From NCBI RefSeq assembly GCF_023954335.1, contig NZ_JAMLIE010000001.1:868001-932000 (forward strand): a DNA stretch of 64,000 nucleotides, read 5' to 3'. The notes under the pieces were generated by a model that made no database searches, had not been told where the DNA came from, and saw only the letters and a list, made by a program, of their open reading frames with translations. Below, piece by piece: positions 55,974 to 64,000 of the stretch. A program made the position numbers and the translations under genes. Numbering within the stretch: the stretch's first letter is position 1; each line of letters starts with the position of its first letter. Source of the DNA: Aquamicrobium sp. (GTDB lineage Bacteria; Pseudomonadota; Alphaproteobacteria; Rhizobiales; Rhizobiaceae).

Positions 55974-57803
55974 ATGGTTGCATCTCGGTCGCGGTGCGGG
56001 CTGATGGCGACGGCGCTTGCCGGCGGGTTGGCAGGGCTGGTCCTCGTCGTCGCGCCCGGCGCCGCGCAGGACGACGCCGGCGCATGGGCGCAGCGCGTGC
56101 AGGTGATCCACGACGCCGCCTCCGGCACGGTCGCGCGGGTGCAACTGCGGGCATGGAGCGCCGAGCCGGTCGACGCGCTCGAATTCGTCTTCGAGCCGGA
56201 ACCCGGCTCCGGCTTCGACCCCGCCGCGGGCGAGGGCGCGATCACCGGGCGCGGCAAGCTGGTGTGGCGTGTGCGCGGCTCCGCCTCCTACGACCGGCGC
56301 ACGATCCATTCCACCTATGTCGGTGAGCTCGCCGCCGGCCGGCCGCACGGCAAGGGCCGGCTGGAGAGGCGCAGCGGCGAGGTTCTGGAGGGCGAGTGGG
56401 TCGCCGGCCGGCTCCACGGCGAGGGCGTGCTGCTCGAAGCCGACGGCACCCGCACCGAGGCCTCCTTCGTCGCCGGCCGCGCCGAGGGCGAGGGCCGGCA
56501 GACGCGGCCGGACGGCTCGATCTATCGCGGCACGTTCCACAATGGCCTGCGCGACGGCGAGGCGACCATCCGCCTGCCAGGCGGCACCACCTATGCCTCG
56601 CGCTGGCGCGCCGGCGTCGAGATATCCGGCCAGCGGCCGGATGCGCTGGCCGACGCCATGGTCGGCGGGCTCTTGCGCGCCCAGTCGGGCGGCGGCGACG
56701 CCGGCAAGGTCGAGCTTTCCGTGTCGGTCGACCAGCGCATGACGCGCCAAGCCGATATGCAATATACGCAATCGGTCTATGACGACCATATCGAGATCCA
56801 TCCCGAGGATAGCGACATGGTCGATGCATGGCTGGGCAAGGCGAAGATCGCGGCCTACAACCATTTGGCCATGTTCGGCTTCGTGGACTGGGAGGAGACC
56901 CCGTCCTATCTCGAGGTCGCCATGAAGACCGCCGACAATTCGCGCGTCCGGGTCGAGGCGTTCCAGCTTCACTTCGAGGACAGCCAGGTCTATCGTAAGC
57001 CGTTCCTGACGATCTCCGAGCATCGCGGCTGCGTCGGCTTCCGCCCGACCTTTTCTTTCCTCAACAACGGCTGGGGACCGGCCCGCGACGGGCGGCTTTC
57101 GATCGAGTTCTACAAGCCGACCGATCCGGACGAGGAAGGGTCGCGCCGCTTCGATGTCGCGGTGGACGATTTCGACGACGGGCTCGAGGTCTCGCTGCAC
57201 TCCGTCCTCGATCAGGCCGGGGTCGACACGGCGGCGCTCGAGCGGGCGCGCTTCACCTGCGCCTCCGAGCAGGACCTGCCGCAATGCCGGCAGCGGATGC
57301 TCGACACGGTCGATTTCGGCGAGATCGAGCCGCTGCTTTCCGAGGGGTATGCCATCGGCGTGGGCTATCGCGGCGAGTTCACCTATTCGTGGTCGGACGA
57401 CCGCGGCAACACCTACGAGATGACCGAACCGGTCGAGGCCGAGCTCCAGCTCGCAGCCATCGAGACCGAGGTGATGGTGGCCGAGCACGGCTCGGGCTGG
57501 GGCGATCCGCCGGCGGCGCTGCGCTATCAGGAGGTGCGCCTGCCCTCGGACGATCAGGACTACACGGTCGACCTCGCGCTGCGCGGCAACCGCAACGTTT
57601 CCGACCTGACGGCGCGGCTCAAGGTCTTTGCCGGGGAGAACTCGATCCACCGCTTCCGCGCGGTGGCGACCTTCGCCGACGGCAGCATGCGCCAGAGCAA
57701 GCCGGTGCACTACTACCACGTCCGGCCGCGCGACTCCGGCTATGTTCCCGGAAAGCCCGACAATTGCTATCTCGACGACGCGATCTTCGTCCCGCCGGAG
57801 TGA
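55974..57803 (+). CDS. Exported MORN-repeat protein of unknown function
   Basis: The 609-aa protein has a signal peptide (about residues 1-31) and four to five MORN repeats at about 114-220 (for example YVGELAAGRPHGKGRL and EGEWVAGRLHGEGVL). The remaining 390 residues (to FVPPE) are a probable beta-rich region I do not recognise, containing FLNNGWGPARDGRLSIEFYKP (about 360-380) and several single cysteines. The function is unknown; MORN repeats mediate lipid or protein contact elsewhere. The ATG at 55974 gives a good signal peptide; an ATG ten codons later is possible. It is convergent with the MEMO-CapA gene. Confidence 0.75.
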   Translation: MVASRSRCGLMATALAGGLAGLVLVVAPGAAQDDAGAWAQRVQVIHDAASGTVARVQLRAWSAEPVDALEFVFEPEPGSGFDPAAGEGAITGRGKLVWRVRGSASYDRRTIHSTYVGELAAGRPHGKGRLERRSGEVLEGEWVAGRLHGEGVLLEADGTRTEASFVAGRAEGEGRQTRPDGSIYRGTFHNGLRDGEATIRLPGGTTYASRWRAGVEISGQRPDALADAMVGGLLRAQSGGGDAGKVELSVSVDQRMTRQADMQYTQSVYDDHIEIHPEDSDMVDAWLGKAKIAAYNHLAMFGFVDWEETPSYLEVAMKTADNSRVRVEAFQLHFEDSQVYRKPFLTISEHRGCVGFRPTFSFLNNGWGPARDGRLSIEFYKPTDPDEEGSRRFDVAVDDFDDGLEVSLHSVLDQAGVDTAALERARFTCASEQDLPQCRQRMLDTVDFGEIEPLLSEGYAIGVGYRGEFTYSWSDDRGNTYEMTEPVEAELQLAAIETEVMVAEHGSGWGDPPAALRYQEVRLPSDDQDYTVDLALRGNRNVSDLTARLKVFAGENSIHRFRAVATFADGSMRQSKPVHYYHVRPRDSGYVPGKPDNCYLDDAIFVPPE

Positions 57804-57834
57804 GGGGGCGGAGTGACGTGGCGGATAGTCGCGC

Positions 57835-59505
57835 TCAGCGCGGCGCGGGCTTCGCGAGGTCGAAGAGGTTCGGCAGCTCGATCAGCCGCGCTGCCACCGT
57901 TCCCTGTCTGAAGACGCGCAGTTCGAGCAGCGTGCCGGACGTATCGGTGGCGGTCTGGTCGAACAGGAAATTACCCAGCGAATAGGCCATGATCGCCTCG
58001 CCGCCGCCGAGCGAGACGAGGCGCCCGTCCGCGACGTGCGGGTGCGCGCCGGCAATGACGGCCGCACCGCGCAGCCGCATCTCTTCCGCCAGCTCCCGCT
58101 CGCGCGGCGAGGGCTCGGTCACGTATTCGCGGCCCCAATGGGCGAAGGCGACAACCGGCCGCGTCGCGTCGTTAACGAGCAGCCGGTCGAGAAGCTCCGG
58201 CGTCACCAGCCCGCTATAGGGCGGGCCATTGGAATCGAGGTCCGTCAGCCCGACGAGGGAAAGCCCGCCGATGTCCAGCCGCTCGCCCTGCCCGAAATGC
58301 GGGATGCCGGCTGCGTCGAGCGCCGCCTTCGTCTCCTCGACGCCGGCCGCGCCGAGGTCGCGCGCGTGGTTGTTGGCCAGCCCGACGGCGGCGACTTTGA
58401 GCCGCCTCAGCCACGGGATGGCGAGGTCCTGCGGCATGGCGATGGTCATGTGCGGCAGCGATTCCGGCACGTTGGGCAGGATCACCCCTTCGAGGTTGAG
58501 GATCAGCGGCCGGCCGTGCGTGCGCGCAAGCACGGCCTCGGCCACCCGCTCGGCGGCGTCGGCGTCCGTCAGCGCCTGCGTCATCGCCCGGCCGAAATGG
58601 GCGTCGCCGGCAAGGTAATAGACCTCCGCCTCCGGCTCGTGCGGCGCGTCGGTCGGCCCGAAGCGGCCGAAGGCGATCAGCTTGTAGCTCGTCGTCTCGT
58701 CGAGGCGCGCGCGCGTGTGCTCCTGCTGGTTCTCGGAGGCCAGCACCACGGGCGCGGCCCCATATGCCTCGCGTTGCAGCGTCATCTGGACATGGAGGCT
58801 GGCCAGCGAATCGAGATGGTCCGGCTGGTCGAGACGCGAGAGCGCGTCCGGATCGCCCTCGGCGATCAGGTTCAGCGTCTGCTGGTCGAAAAGCCGTGCC
58901 GGGCCGTGCGGGTGGTAGTGCGAGAAGTCGGTCGACTGGACGATCAGCGTCCGCTCGCCTGTAAGGGGGCGCAGCAGCGCCGTGAGCCTCTCCCAGTCCG
59001 CCCGCTTCGAGCGGATCGAGATCGAGACCGGAACCAGCTTCGCCGCCGGGAAGGCGTGGCGCAGAAAGGGCAGCAGCGCCAGCACGCCGTGGTCGTCGGC
59101 GAAGAGGCACGAATCGACGGCCCCCGCCGCGAGCAGCGCGTCGGCTGCCTCTTGATCGACGTCGATCGGCCCGAGCACCGTGTCGAAGCCGCGCCGCGTC
59201 GTCGCGAAATCCCCGCCCTTGAGGCGCAGGAAATGGTCGGGCGCGAGCAGGATCACCCGGTCGTAGTCGAAGCCGGATGCGGCACGGAAGCCGCGCGCGA
59301 TCAGCCGCGGCACGACGAGGTGATGCGGCACGACGAGGCCGGAAAGCCGGATTTTCGACGGGGTATAATCCTTCTCGGCGGCAATCGCCGTCTCGAACAG
59401 GTACGGGCCGGGATAGAACCCCGTCCCGAAGCGGCCGTCGCCCTCGGGGCAGGAGGCGGCGAATGCGGGGGCGCAGGCGAGGAGGAGCGCGGCGAGAGCC
59501 GACAT
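57835..59505 (-). CDS. Exported fusion of a MEMO (AmmeMemoRadiSam B) domain and a CapA-type phosphatase domain
   Basis: The 556-aa protein has a signal peptide (about 1-17). Residues 50-285 match the MEMO family (class III dioxygenase fold): VVPHHLVVPRL, LLAPDHF, DDHGVLALLPFL and STDFSHYHPHG supply His/Asp/Cys ligands. Residues 293-545 match the CapA/PGA_cap calcineurin-like family: AGDAHFGRAM, NLEGVI, ANNHARDLG, HWGREY, AHPHVADG and SLGNFLFDQ. Neither reaction is established for such fusions, and AmmeMemoRadiSam A and radical-SAM partners are absent. The ATG at 59505 lies just after repeat copy D. Confidence 0.82.
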   Translation of the reverse strand: MSALAALLLACAPAFAASCPEGDGRFGTGFYPGPYLFETAIAAEKDYTPSKIRLSGLVVPHHLVVPRLIARGFRAASGFDYDRVILLAPDHFLRLKGGDFATTRRGFDTVLGPIDVDQEAADALLAAGAVDSCLFADDHGVLALLPFLRHAFPAAKLVPVSISIRSKRADWERLTALLRPLTGERTLIVQSTDFSHYHPHGPARLFDQQTLNLIAEGDPDALSRLDQPDHLDSLASLHVQMTLQREAYGAAPVVLASENQQEHTRARLDETTSYKLIAFGRFGPTDAPHEPEAEVYYLAGDAHFGRAMTQALTDADAAERVAEAVLARTHGRPLILNLEGVILPNVPESLPHMTIAMPQDLAIPWLRRLKVAAVGLANNHARDLGAAGVEETKAALDAAGIPHFGQGERLDIGGLSLVGLTDLDSNGPPYSGLVTPELLDRLLVNDATRPVVAFAHWGREYVTEPSPRERELAEEMRLRGAAVIAGAHPHVADGRLVSLGGGEAIMAYSLGNFLFDQTATDTSGTLLELRVFRQGTVAARLIELPNLFDLAKPAPR

Positions 59506-59511
59506 TAGCCG

Positions 59512-59644
59512 GCGCTGCCCCTCATCTGCCTGCCGGCATCCTCTCCCCGTGAACGGGGAGAGGACGAACTGCCGCAACCTTCCAGCCTTCCCTTCTCCCC
59601 GTTCACGGGGAGAAGGTGCCCGAAGGGCGGATGAGGGGCGGCGC
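59512..59644. repeat. Palindromic intergenic repeat, copy D
   Basis: The inverted orientation relative to copies A-C: left end CGCTGCCCCTCATCTGCC, right end GGATGAGGGGCGGCGC, with hairpins CCTCTCCCCGTGAACGGGGAGAGG and CTTCTCCCCGTTCACGGGGAGAAG. It lies between the caspase and MEMO genes, 46 bp past the caspase stop and 6 bp from the MEMO start, so it covers the place where the ribosome-binding site should be. Confidence 0.92.
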
Positions 59645-59690
59645 GAGCCGCGCAGAAAGCCCGCCAGCCAACCCGGCCAGCCCATCCCCC

Positions 59691-62600
59691 TCACGGCCGC
59701 GCCACCAGAAAGTTCTCGGTGCGCGGCAGGTGGTAGAAGGGCTGCTGTCGCTCGTTGGTGAGCCGGCGCACCTCGCGGTCGACATAGTCGGAGAGGCCGA
59801 GGATGCGCACGCCGTCGCCGCCGGTGTTCGCCCCGCCCTTGATGCCCTCCAGCACCGACCATGTGAACGCGCCGTGGCCGAGATCGGCGAGCTCGGCCGC
59901 CGTGTTGTTGGCCGCCGTCGCCGCCAGCACGACGATGCGCGCGTCGGCCGCTTCCTTTTCCAGCTTGGCGTTGAACGCGCCCGCGGCGTGGCAGGTGTCG
60001 AGCAAGAGGATGCGGCGGCCCTTGGCGCGCTCGATCGCCTCGTGGATGTCGGACCAGGCGACGAGCGAGGAGCGCCGCCAGCGGTCGCCATCCTGCTTGC
60101 GCGCGTCGGTCGGCAGCACGTAGTAGTCCTCGTCGACATTGATGCCGTGGCCGGCGACGAAGACGATTGTCGTGTCGTCCGGGCCGGGCAGGTCGAGGAA
60201 ATCGACGATCTCGTCGCGGATCGAGCGCGCCTCCGGCTCCAGGATCCGCTCGTCGCCGACGATGCGCATGATGTCGCCGGCGCGGGCATCGTCCGCCTCC
60301 AGCGCCTCGCGGTTGACCAGCAGCAGCGCCTCCATCTGCGCATGCAGCGGCGCGGAGCGCTCGGCCACCGCGCGCACGAACTCGCTGGCGTCGGCGACCG
60401 GGAAATTCAGGTCGCAGGAGCGGCCGCCGCAATCGCTCGGCAAATGCGGATAGTCGTTGACGCCGACGGCGACGACATAAAGCTTGCCCTTCGGCTTCTC
60501 GGCCGCCGTCTTCTTCGCCAGCGCCCGGACGCCGCGCTCGGTGACGTAGCCGTACTCGTTGACGCCGCTGATCAGGATCTCGTTCTCGCCCTCGGCCACC
60601 GGCACCTCGATGACGACGCGCCCGTCGCCGACCGCGCGCGGCGTGAACTCGTCGACGCGGCGCTCGTTGGCGAGCACGGAGAAGGTGGCGACGTCGGCGC
60701 CCGCTTCCGCCGCGCCGATTATCTCGACCGAGACGTAGCCCTCCGCCGCCGGCGGGTCGGTCTCGATCACGCGCGCCTCGAATTCGGGCGGCTTGCGTTG
60801 CAGGAGCTGGTCGAGCTGGCTGTCCGTGCCGCGCAGCTCCCGTGCCGCGCCGGCCGGGTCGCCGGTCAGGATCGCGCGGCGCACGATCTCGGGGCTGCTC
60901 AGATGCTGGCGGATCTGCCGCGCCCAGATGTAGCGCGCTTCCTTGTCCTGCCCCTGGTTGACGTGCCAGCCGACGAGCGAGTCGCCGTTTGGCGAGGAGT
61001 AGAAATAGCCCTGCGGCGTCCACATGATCCACTCGTCGCCGGAGGCGAACAGGCTGGCGACGAGGCCCTTCGTGTCGAGGTTCCACAGCCGCACCGTCTG
61101 GTCGCCGCCGCCGGTGACGAGCAGCCGCGCCGCCGGCGCCTCGGCCATCGCCATCACCGCGCCGGAATGGCCCCCGGTGAACTCGCCGGCAAAGCCGCCG
61201 CTCTCGCGGTCATAGGCGATCAGCGTGCCGTCCGAGCCGCCGGTGACGAGCGTCCTGCCATCCGACAGCAGCGTATAGGCGCCGTGGAGATAGCCGTTGG
61301 TGGCGTCGTTCTCGATGCGGTGGAGGACGGTACCGCCGCGCAGGATTTCGAGCACGGCGTTGGGCAGGCGGTGCTCGCCGCCCGCGGCGAAGCGCAGCGC
61401 CCACTCGCCGTCCTCGACGACCGCGCGGTCGAACGTGGCGCCGCTATCGCCATAGGGCGCGGGGGCCTCGAAGCCGCGATCCGGCGTCGGCAGCAGGAAC
61501 TCGCCTTCGAGCGCGCCGATCGTGTCGGGGCAGGCGTCCTTGCCGGGGCAGGGGTTCTGCGTTCCCCAGGCTATGACACCGCCGTCGCCGGCCACGCCCA
61601 CCGCCGTCACCGGCGCGCCGGTGCCGCGCATGACGCGCCTCGCCTCGCCGCTTTCCGGGTTCCAGACATGGATTTCGTGGCGCTCGCCGCCGGCGCTCGC
61701 CATCAGCCCCTCGGGCGCGGCGGCGGCGGCGAAGACGGTGTTGTCGTGGCCGGGATAGAGCATCGACGGCGCGGCCGGCTCGGCGAGCGAAAAGACGGCG
61801 AGCCCATAGTCCCCCTCGCAGCGATAGCCGCAGCTCGCCGCGAGCCGCGCGCCGTCGCCCGAAAAGGCGAGCGCGCCGATGCGGTGACCGCGCGCCGGCA
61901 GCGTCATGACCGGCGCGCCGTCCTGCGCCGCCCACAGGTGGATCTGCCCGGCGTCGTCGCCGGTGGCGAACCGCGTGCCGTCCGGCGAGACGGCGAGCGC
62001 GGAAAGCTGCGCGTCGCGTAACGCCTCGGCGGCCGGCATGGCGATTTCCGTGCCCTGCGCCATGTCGTAGAGCCGCACGCCGTTGTCGGCCGTGGCCACG
62101 GCGAGGCGCGCGCCGCCCCCGGCGAAGGCGAGCGCGCGGATGCGCCAGGAATCGGCGTCGAGCGCACCGTGCAGGGTCCAGCCGGTCGCAGCCGTTTCGT
62201 CGCGCCGCCAGACATTCACGAACCCGTCGTCGCCGCCGGCGGCGAGGAAGGCCCCGTCCGGCGAGAAGGCGACGTCGAGCACCGCCTGCTCCAGCCCTTT
62301 CAGGACGGCGGTGATGCGCCCGGTCTTGATGTCGAAGAGGCGCACATCGCCATAGGGCGGCGTTTCGCCGATGCCCGGCCCGAAATAGCCGCCGGCGGCG
62401 ACGGTGCCGCCGTCCGGCGAGACGGCGAGCGCGAACACCTTGCCCTCGTTGCCGTCCCCGATCTGGTGGCGCAGGATGCGCAGCGTCACCCCGGCCCGCC
62501 AGTCCCAGACGCGGATGGTCTTGTCGTCCGAGGCCGTGACCAGCAGCTCGCCGTCGGGCGAGAACGCCATGTCGTTGACCAGCGCCCGGTGGCCGCCGCT

Positions 62601-62735
62601 GTTGAGGAACAGATGATGCGACGGAGGCTGCGACGGCTGCTGCGCCCGGGCGGGAAGGATCGCCGCCGCGGCCAGCATGAGGGCGGCGGCGAGCCGAAGG
62701 GCCGCCGCGCCGCGCGCAAAAGCCGAGTGCGACAT
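59691..62735 (-). CDS. Exported WD40-repeat caspase-family (peptidase C14/metacaspase) protein
   Basis: The 1014-aa protein has a signal peptide (about 1-31), a WD40 propeller at about 45-560 (repeats such as ALVNDMAFSPDGELLVTASDD and the WNLDTK ending), a conserved link DEWIMWTPQGYFYSSPNGD (568-585) seen in other WD40-caspases, then a p20-like caspase domain from KLYVVAVGVNDYP (751-763). His863 (FVAGHG) and Cys915 (LLDTCHAAG) form the intact dyad. Metacaspases usually cleave after Arg or Lys. It is predicted periplasmic. It lies between a truncated ORF and the MEMO-CapA gene on the same strand, probably an operon. Confidence 0.88.
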   Translation of the reverse strand: MSHSAFARGAAALRLAAALMLAAAAILPARAQQPSQPPSHHLFLNSGGHRALVNDMAFSPDGELLVTASDDKTIRVWDWRAGVTLRILRHQIGDGNEGKVFALAVSPDGGTVAAGGYFGPGIGETPPYGDVRLFDIKTGRITAVLKGLEQAVLDVAFSPDGAFLAAGGDDGFVNVWRRDETAATGWTLHGALDADSWRIRALAFAGGGARLAVATADNGVRLYDMAQGTEIAMPAAEALRDAQLSALAVSPDGTRFATGDDAGQIHLWAAQDGAPVMTLPARGHRIGALAFSGDGARLAASCGYRCEGDYGLAVFSLAEPAAPSMLYPGHDNTVFAAAAAPEGLMASAGGERHEIHVWNPESGEARRVMRGTGAPVTAVGVAGDGGVIAWGTQNPCPGKDACPDTIGALEGEFLLPTPDRGFEAPAPYGDSGATFDRAVVEDGEWALRFAAGGEHRLPNAVLEILRGGTVLHRIENDATNGYLHGAYTLLSDGRTLVTGGSDGTLIAYDRESGGFAGEFTGGHSGAVMAMAEAPAARLLVTGGGDQTVRLWNLDTKGLVASLFASGDEWIMWTPQGYFYSSPNGDSLVGWHVNQGQDKEARYIWARQIRQHLSSPEIVRRAILTGDPAGAARELRGTDSQLDQLLQRKPPEFEARVIETDPPAAEGYVSVEIIGAAEAGADVATFSVLANERRVDEFTPRAVGDGRVVIEVPVAEGENEILISGVNEYGYVTERGVRALAKKTAAEKPKGKLYVVAVGVNDYPHLPSDCGGRSCDLNFPVADASEFVRAVAERSAPLHAQMEALLLVNREALEADDARAGDIMRIVGDERILEPEARSIRDEIVDFLDLPGPDDTTIVFVAGHGINVDEDYYVLPTDARKQDGDRWRRSSLVAWSDIHEAIERAKGRRILLLDTCHAAGAFNAKLEKEAADARIVVLAATAANNTAAELADLGHGAFTWSVLEGIKGGANTGGDGVRILGLSDYVDREVRRLTNERQQPFYHLPRTENFLVARP

Positions 62736-62763
62736 GGACGCCTCCGAAGCCGGCGCGAGGGGG

Positions 62764-64000
62764 TCAGCCCCGCGGCGTGGTTTCCATCGGGAAGATCAGC
62801 ACCGCGCCCTTGGCCCCGGCCTTGTCGCCCAGCCGCGCCGCGCCGCGCGTCGCCGGCGCGGCCGCGACTTCGCGCAGCAGCTCGCTGAAGGAGGCCGCGC
62901 CGCCGCCGAGGCTGCGCGTCGCCTGGCGTATGCCGACCTGCTCGAGGAAGGACAGGTCCTCGACCGGGGTCTGCGGCTCGGCCTCGGACAGCACCACCAC
63001 CATGCGCTCGATGCCGTAGCTCGAATCGGTGAAGGCGAGCAGCGGCAGGTCGATCTCGCTGCCGCTCGACAGCCGCTCGGCATACATGTGGCTGATCGAG
63101 TAGTCGCTGCCGATATAGAGCACGTTGATGTCGACCGGCTTGGCCGAGGCGCTCTTGGCCTCGATATGCACCTCGTCGTCGGGGTGGACGACGGGCACGG
63201 TGCCGGCGCGCAGCGGCTCGGCGTCGGCCGCCTCGGTGCGCTTGATCTTGAAGCCGACCTCGACCTCGTTCGGGCGGAACTCCGACGCGGCCGACAGCCG
63301 CGACAGGCTGGTGGCGCGGAAGATGCGCACGAGGTCCTCGGCGAGCTTCGCGGCGATGTCGTCGACGCCGGAGCCGGCCAGCGGCAGCGACGGCGAGCGG
63401 CGGCCCTCTTCCAGCGACAATTCGGCGGAAGGCGGCAGGAGCCAGACGCGCGGCTCGGTGGACAGGCTGGCGCGCGCCGCGTCCTCGCTCTGGCGCGCCT
63501 GATCAGCGATGATGATGCCGACATCCATCTCGCTCATCACCGCGAGCGTCAGGTCCGCCGCCTCGCCGGCATCGACGAGGCGCAGATTGACCGGCACCTT
63601 CTTCTCGTCGACGATCTTGTCGAGCGCGGCGTTGAGCAGCTCCGTCTCGGCCGGCGAGTCGCCGCCGCCGGGGCGGGCGACGACCAGCTCGAAGCCGATG
63701 GCGAGCTCGGTAAGCCGCGCCCATGAATTGACCGGCACGTCGGCGACGGCCAGCGCCGGCAGTCCTTCATGCGCGACCGGCACGACGCGGCTGGTCAGGT
63801 TCTTGGCCGACTGCACCTCGACATAGCCGACCGCCTGGTCGAGCGTCGCGGCCGGGGAGGCGAGGATCGCGAGCTTGGTTCCCGGCGACAGGCGGTGAAG
63901 CTGGCCGGCCGGGATTTCCAGCATGCCGTTCTCGGCCTTGATCGCCCACTGGGCGATGCGGTCCTCCGGCGTCGAGCCGAACACCTGCCGGTCGAGGTCG
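62764..64000 (-). CDS. Hypothetical protein, 5' end beyond the window (possible caspase-linked protein)
   Basis: The frame is open to the window edge, so only the C-terminal 411 residues or so are seen (the first codons at the edge read DLDRQV). It ends LIFPMETTPRG. The visible part is acidic and beta-rich without a recognised catalytic motif; the order PGTKLAILASP, ELAIGFELVV, MVVVLSEAEPQ suggests a regulatory region of the kind attached to bacterial caspase proteins, but I cannot prove it. The 28-bp gap to the WD40-caspase gene implies co-transcription. Confidence 0.6.
   Translation of the reverse strand, partial: DLDRQVFGSTPEDRIAQWAIKAENGMLEIPAGQLHRLSPGTKLAILASPAATLDQAVGYVEVQSAKNLTSRVVPVAHEGLPALAVADVPVNSWARLTELAIGFELVVARPGGGDSPAETELLNAALDKIVDEKKVPVNLRLVDAGEAADLTLAVMSEMDVGIIIADQARQSEDAARASLSTEPRVWLLPPSAELSLEEGRRSPSLPLAGSGVDDIAAKLAEDLVRIFRATSLSRLSAASEFRPNEVEVGFKIKRTEAADAEPLRAGTVPVVHPDDEVHIEAKSASAKPVDINVLYIGSDYSISHMYAERLSSGSEIDLPLLAFTDSSYGIERMVVVLSEAEPQTPVEDLSFLEQVGIRQATRSLGGGAASFSELLREVAAAPATRGAARLGDKAGAKGAVLIFPMETTPRG

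Noticed and set aside
53488..64000. Gasdermin or CRISPR-linked caspase defence module
   Set aside because: No pore-forming gasdermin-like gene, CRISPR repeat or TPR-CHAT protein was found, and the proteins carry export signals.

Overview
The window is a G+C-rich chromosomal segment from an alphaproteobacterium of the Hyphomicrobiales (Rhizobiales), probably near the Mesorhizobium/Phyllobacteriaceae group. The evidence is gene content and order: the malic enzyme-phosphotransacetylase fusion, mutS/glnD/murJ, sppA-ihfB-lapA, the lptC-lptA-lptB-rpoN-hpf-ptsN block, Tat- and Liv-type uptake systems, iron/manganese boxes of rhizobial type, and four copies of a palindromic intergenic repeat typical of rhizobia. 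No rRNA, tRNA, CRISPR array, phage or transposase gene was found.

Layout. 0.1-16.6 kb is mostly housekeeping: maeB, mutS, an EAL phosphodiesterase, glnD, murJ, a decayed higBA toxin-antitoxin pair, trpS, a universal stress protein, a NifU-type Fe-S scaffold behind an Irr/ICE-like box, an L,D-transpeptidase lipoprotein, a CueR-like regulator and mmcB. 16.6-22.6 kb holds a complete branched-chain-type ABC importer (livF-G-M-H plus a Tat-exported binding protein) next to a DUF1989 protein. 22.9-29.0 kb holds a sulfate ABC importer, an FAD protein and an alpha/beta hydrolase that seems to have lost its stop codon. 29.0-37.0 kb holds lapA/ihfB/sppA, the LPS-transport/sigma-54/PTS-Ntr block and a small heat-shock pair. 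37.1-40.3 kb is a molybdate system (modE-like, modC, modB, modA) with a perfect ModE-type palindrome. 40.3-47.4 kb mixes DNA repair (Ogt-type, Nth), pncA, ferredoxin-NADP reductase, two glutathione transferases and a NodF/NodE-like acyl carrier/ketosynthase pair. 47.4-51.6 kb is a manganese/iron ABC importer divergent from a Fur/Mur regulator, with a 21-bp palindrome between them, and gnd follows.

The unusual part is 53.3-64 kb. It encodes only exported proteins: a trypsin-like zymogen, a V8-like serine protease, a MORN-repeat protein, a MEMO-CapA fusion, a WD40-caspase protein with an intact His/Cys dyad, and a further ORF truncated by the window end. Both proteases carry an Asp-Asp-Arg/Val sequence just before the catalytic domain, which would suit activation by an Arg-specific protease such as a metacaspase. 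I infer, without proof, a periplasmic proteolytic cascade or stress/defence module. It is the best candidate here for an undescribed system.

Three suspected single-base deletions (two in higB, one at the end of the alpha/beta hydrolase) may be real decay or assembly errors.
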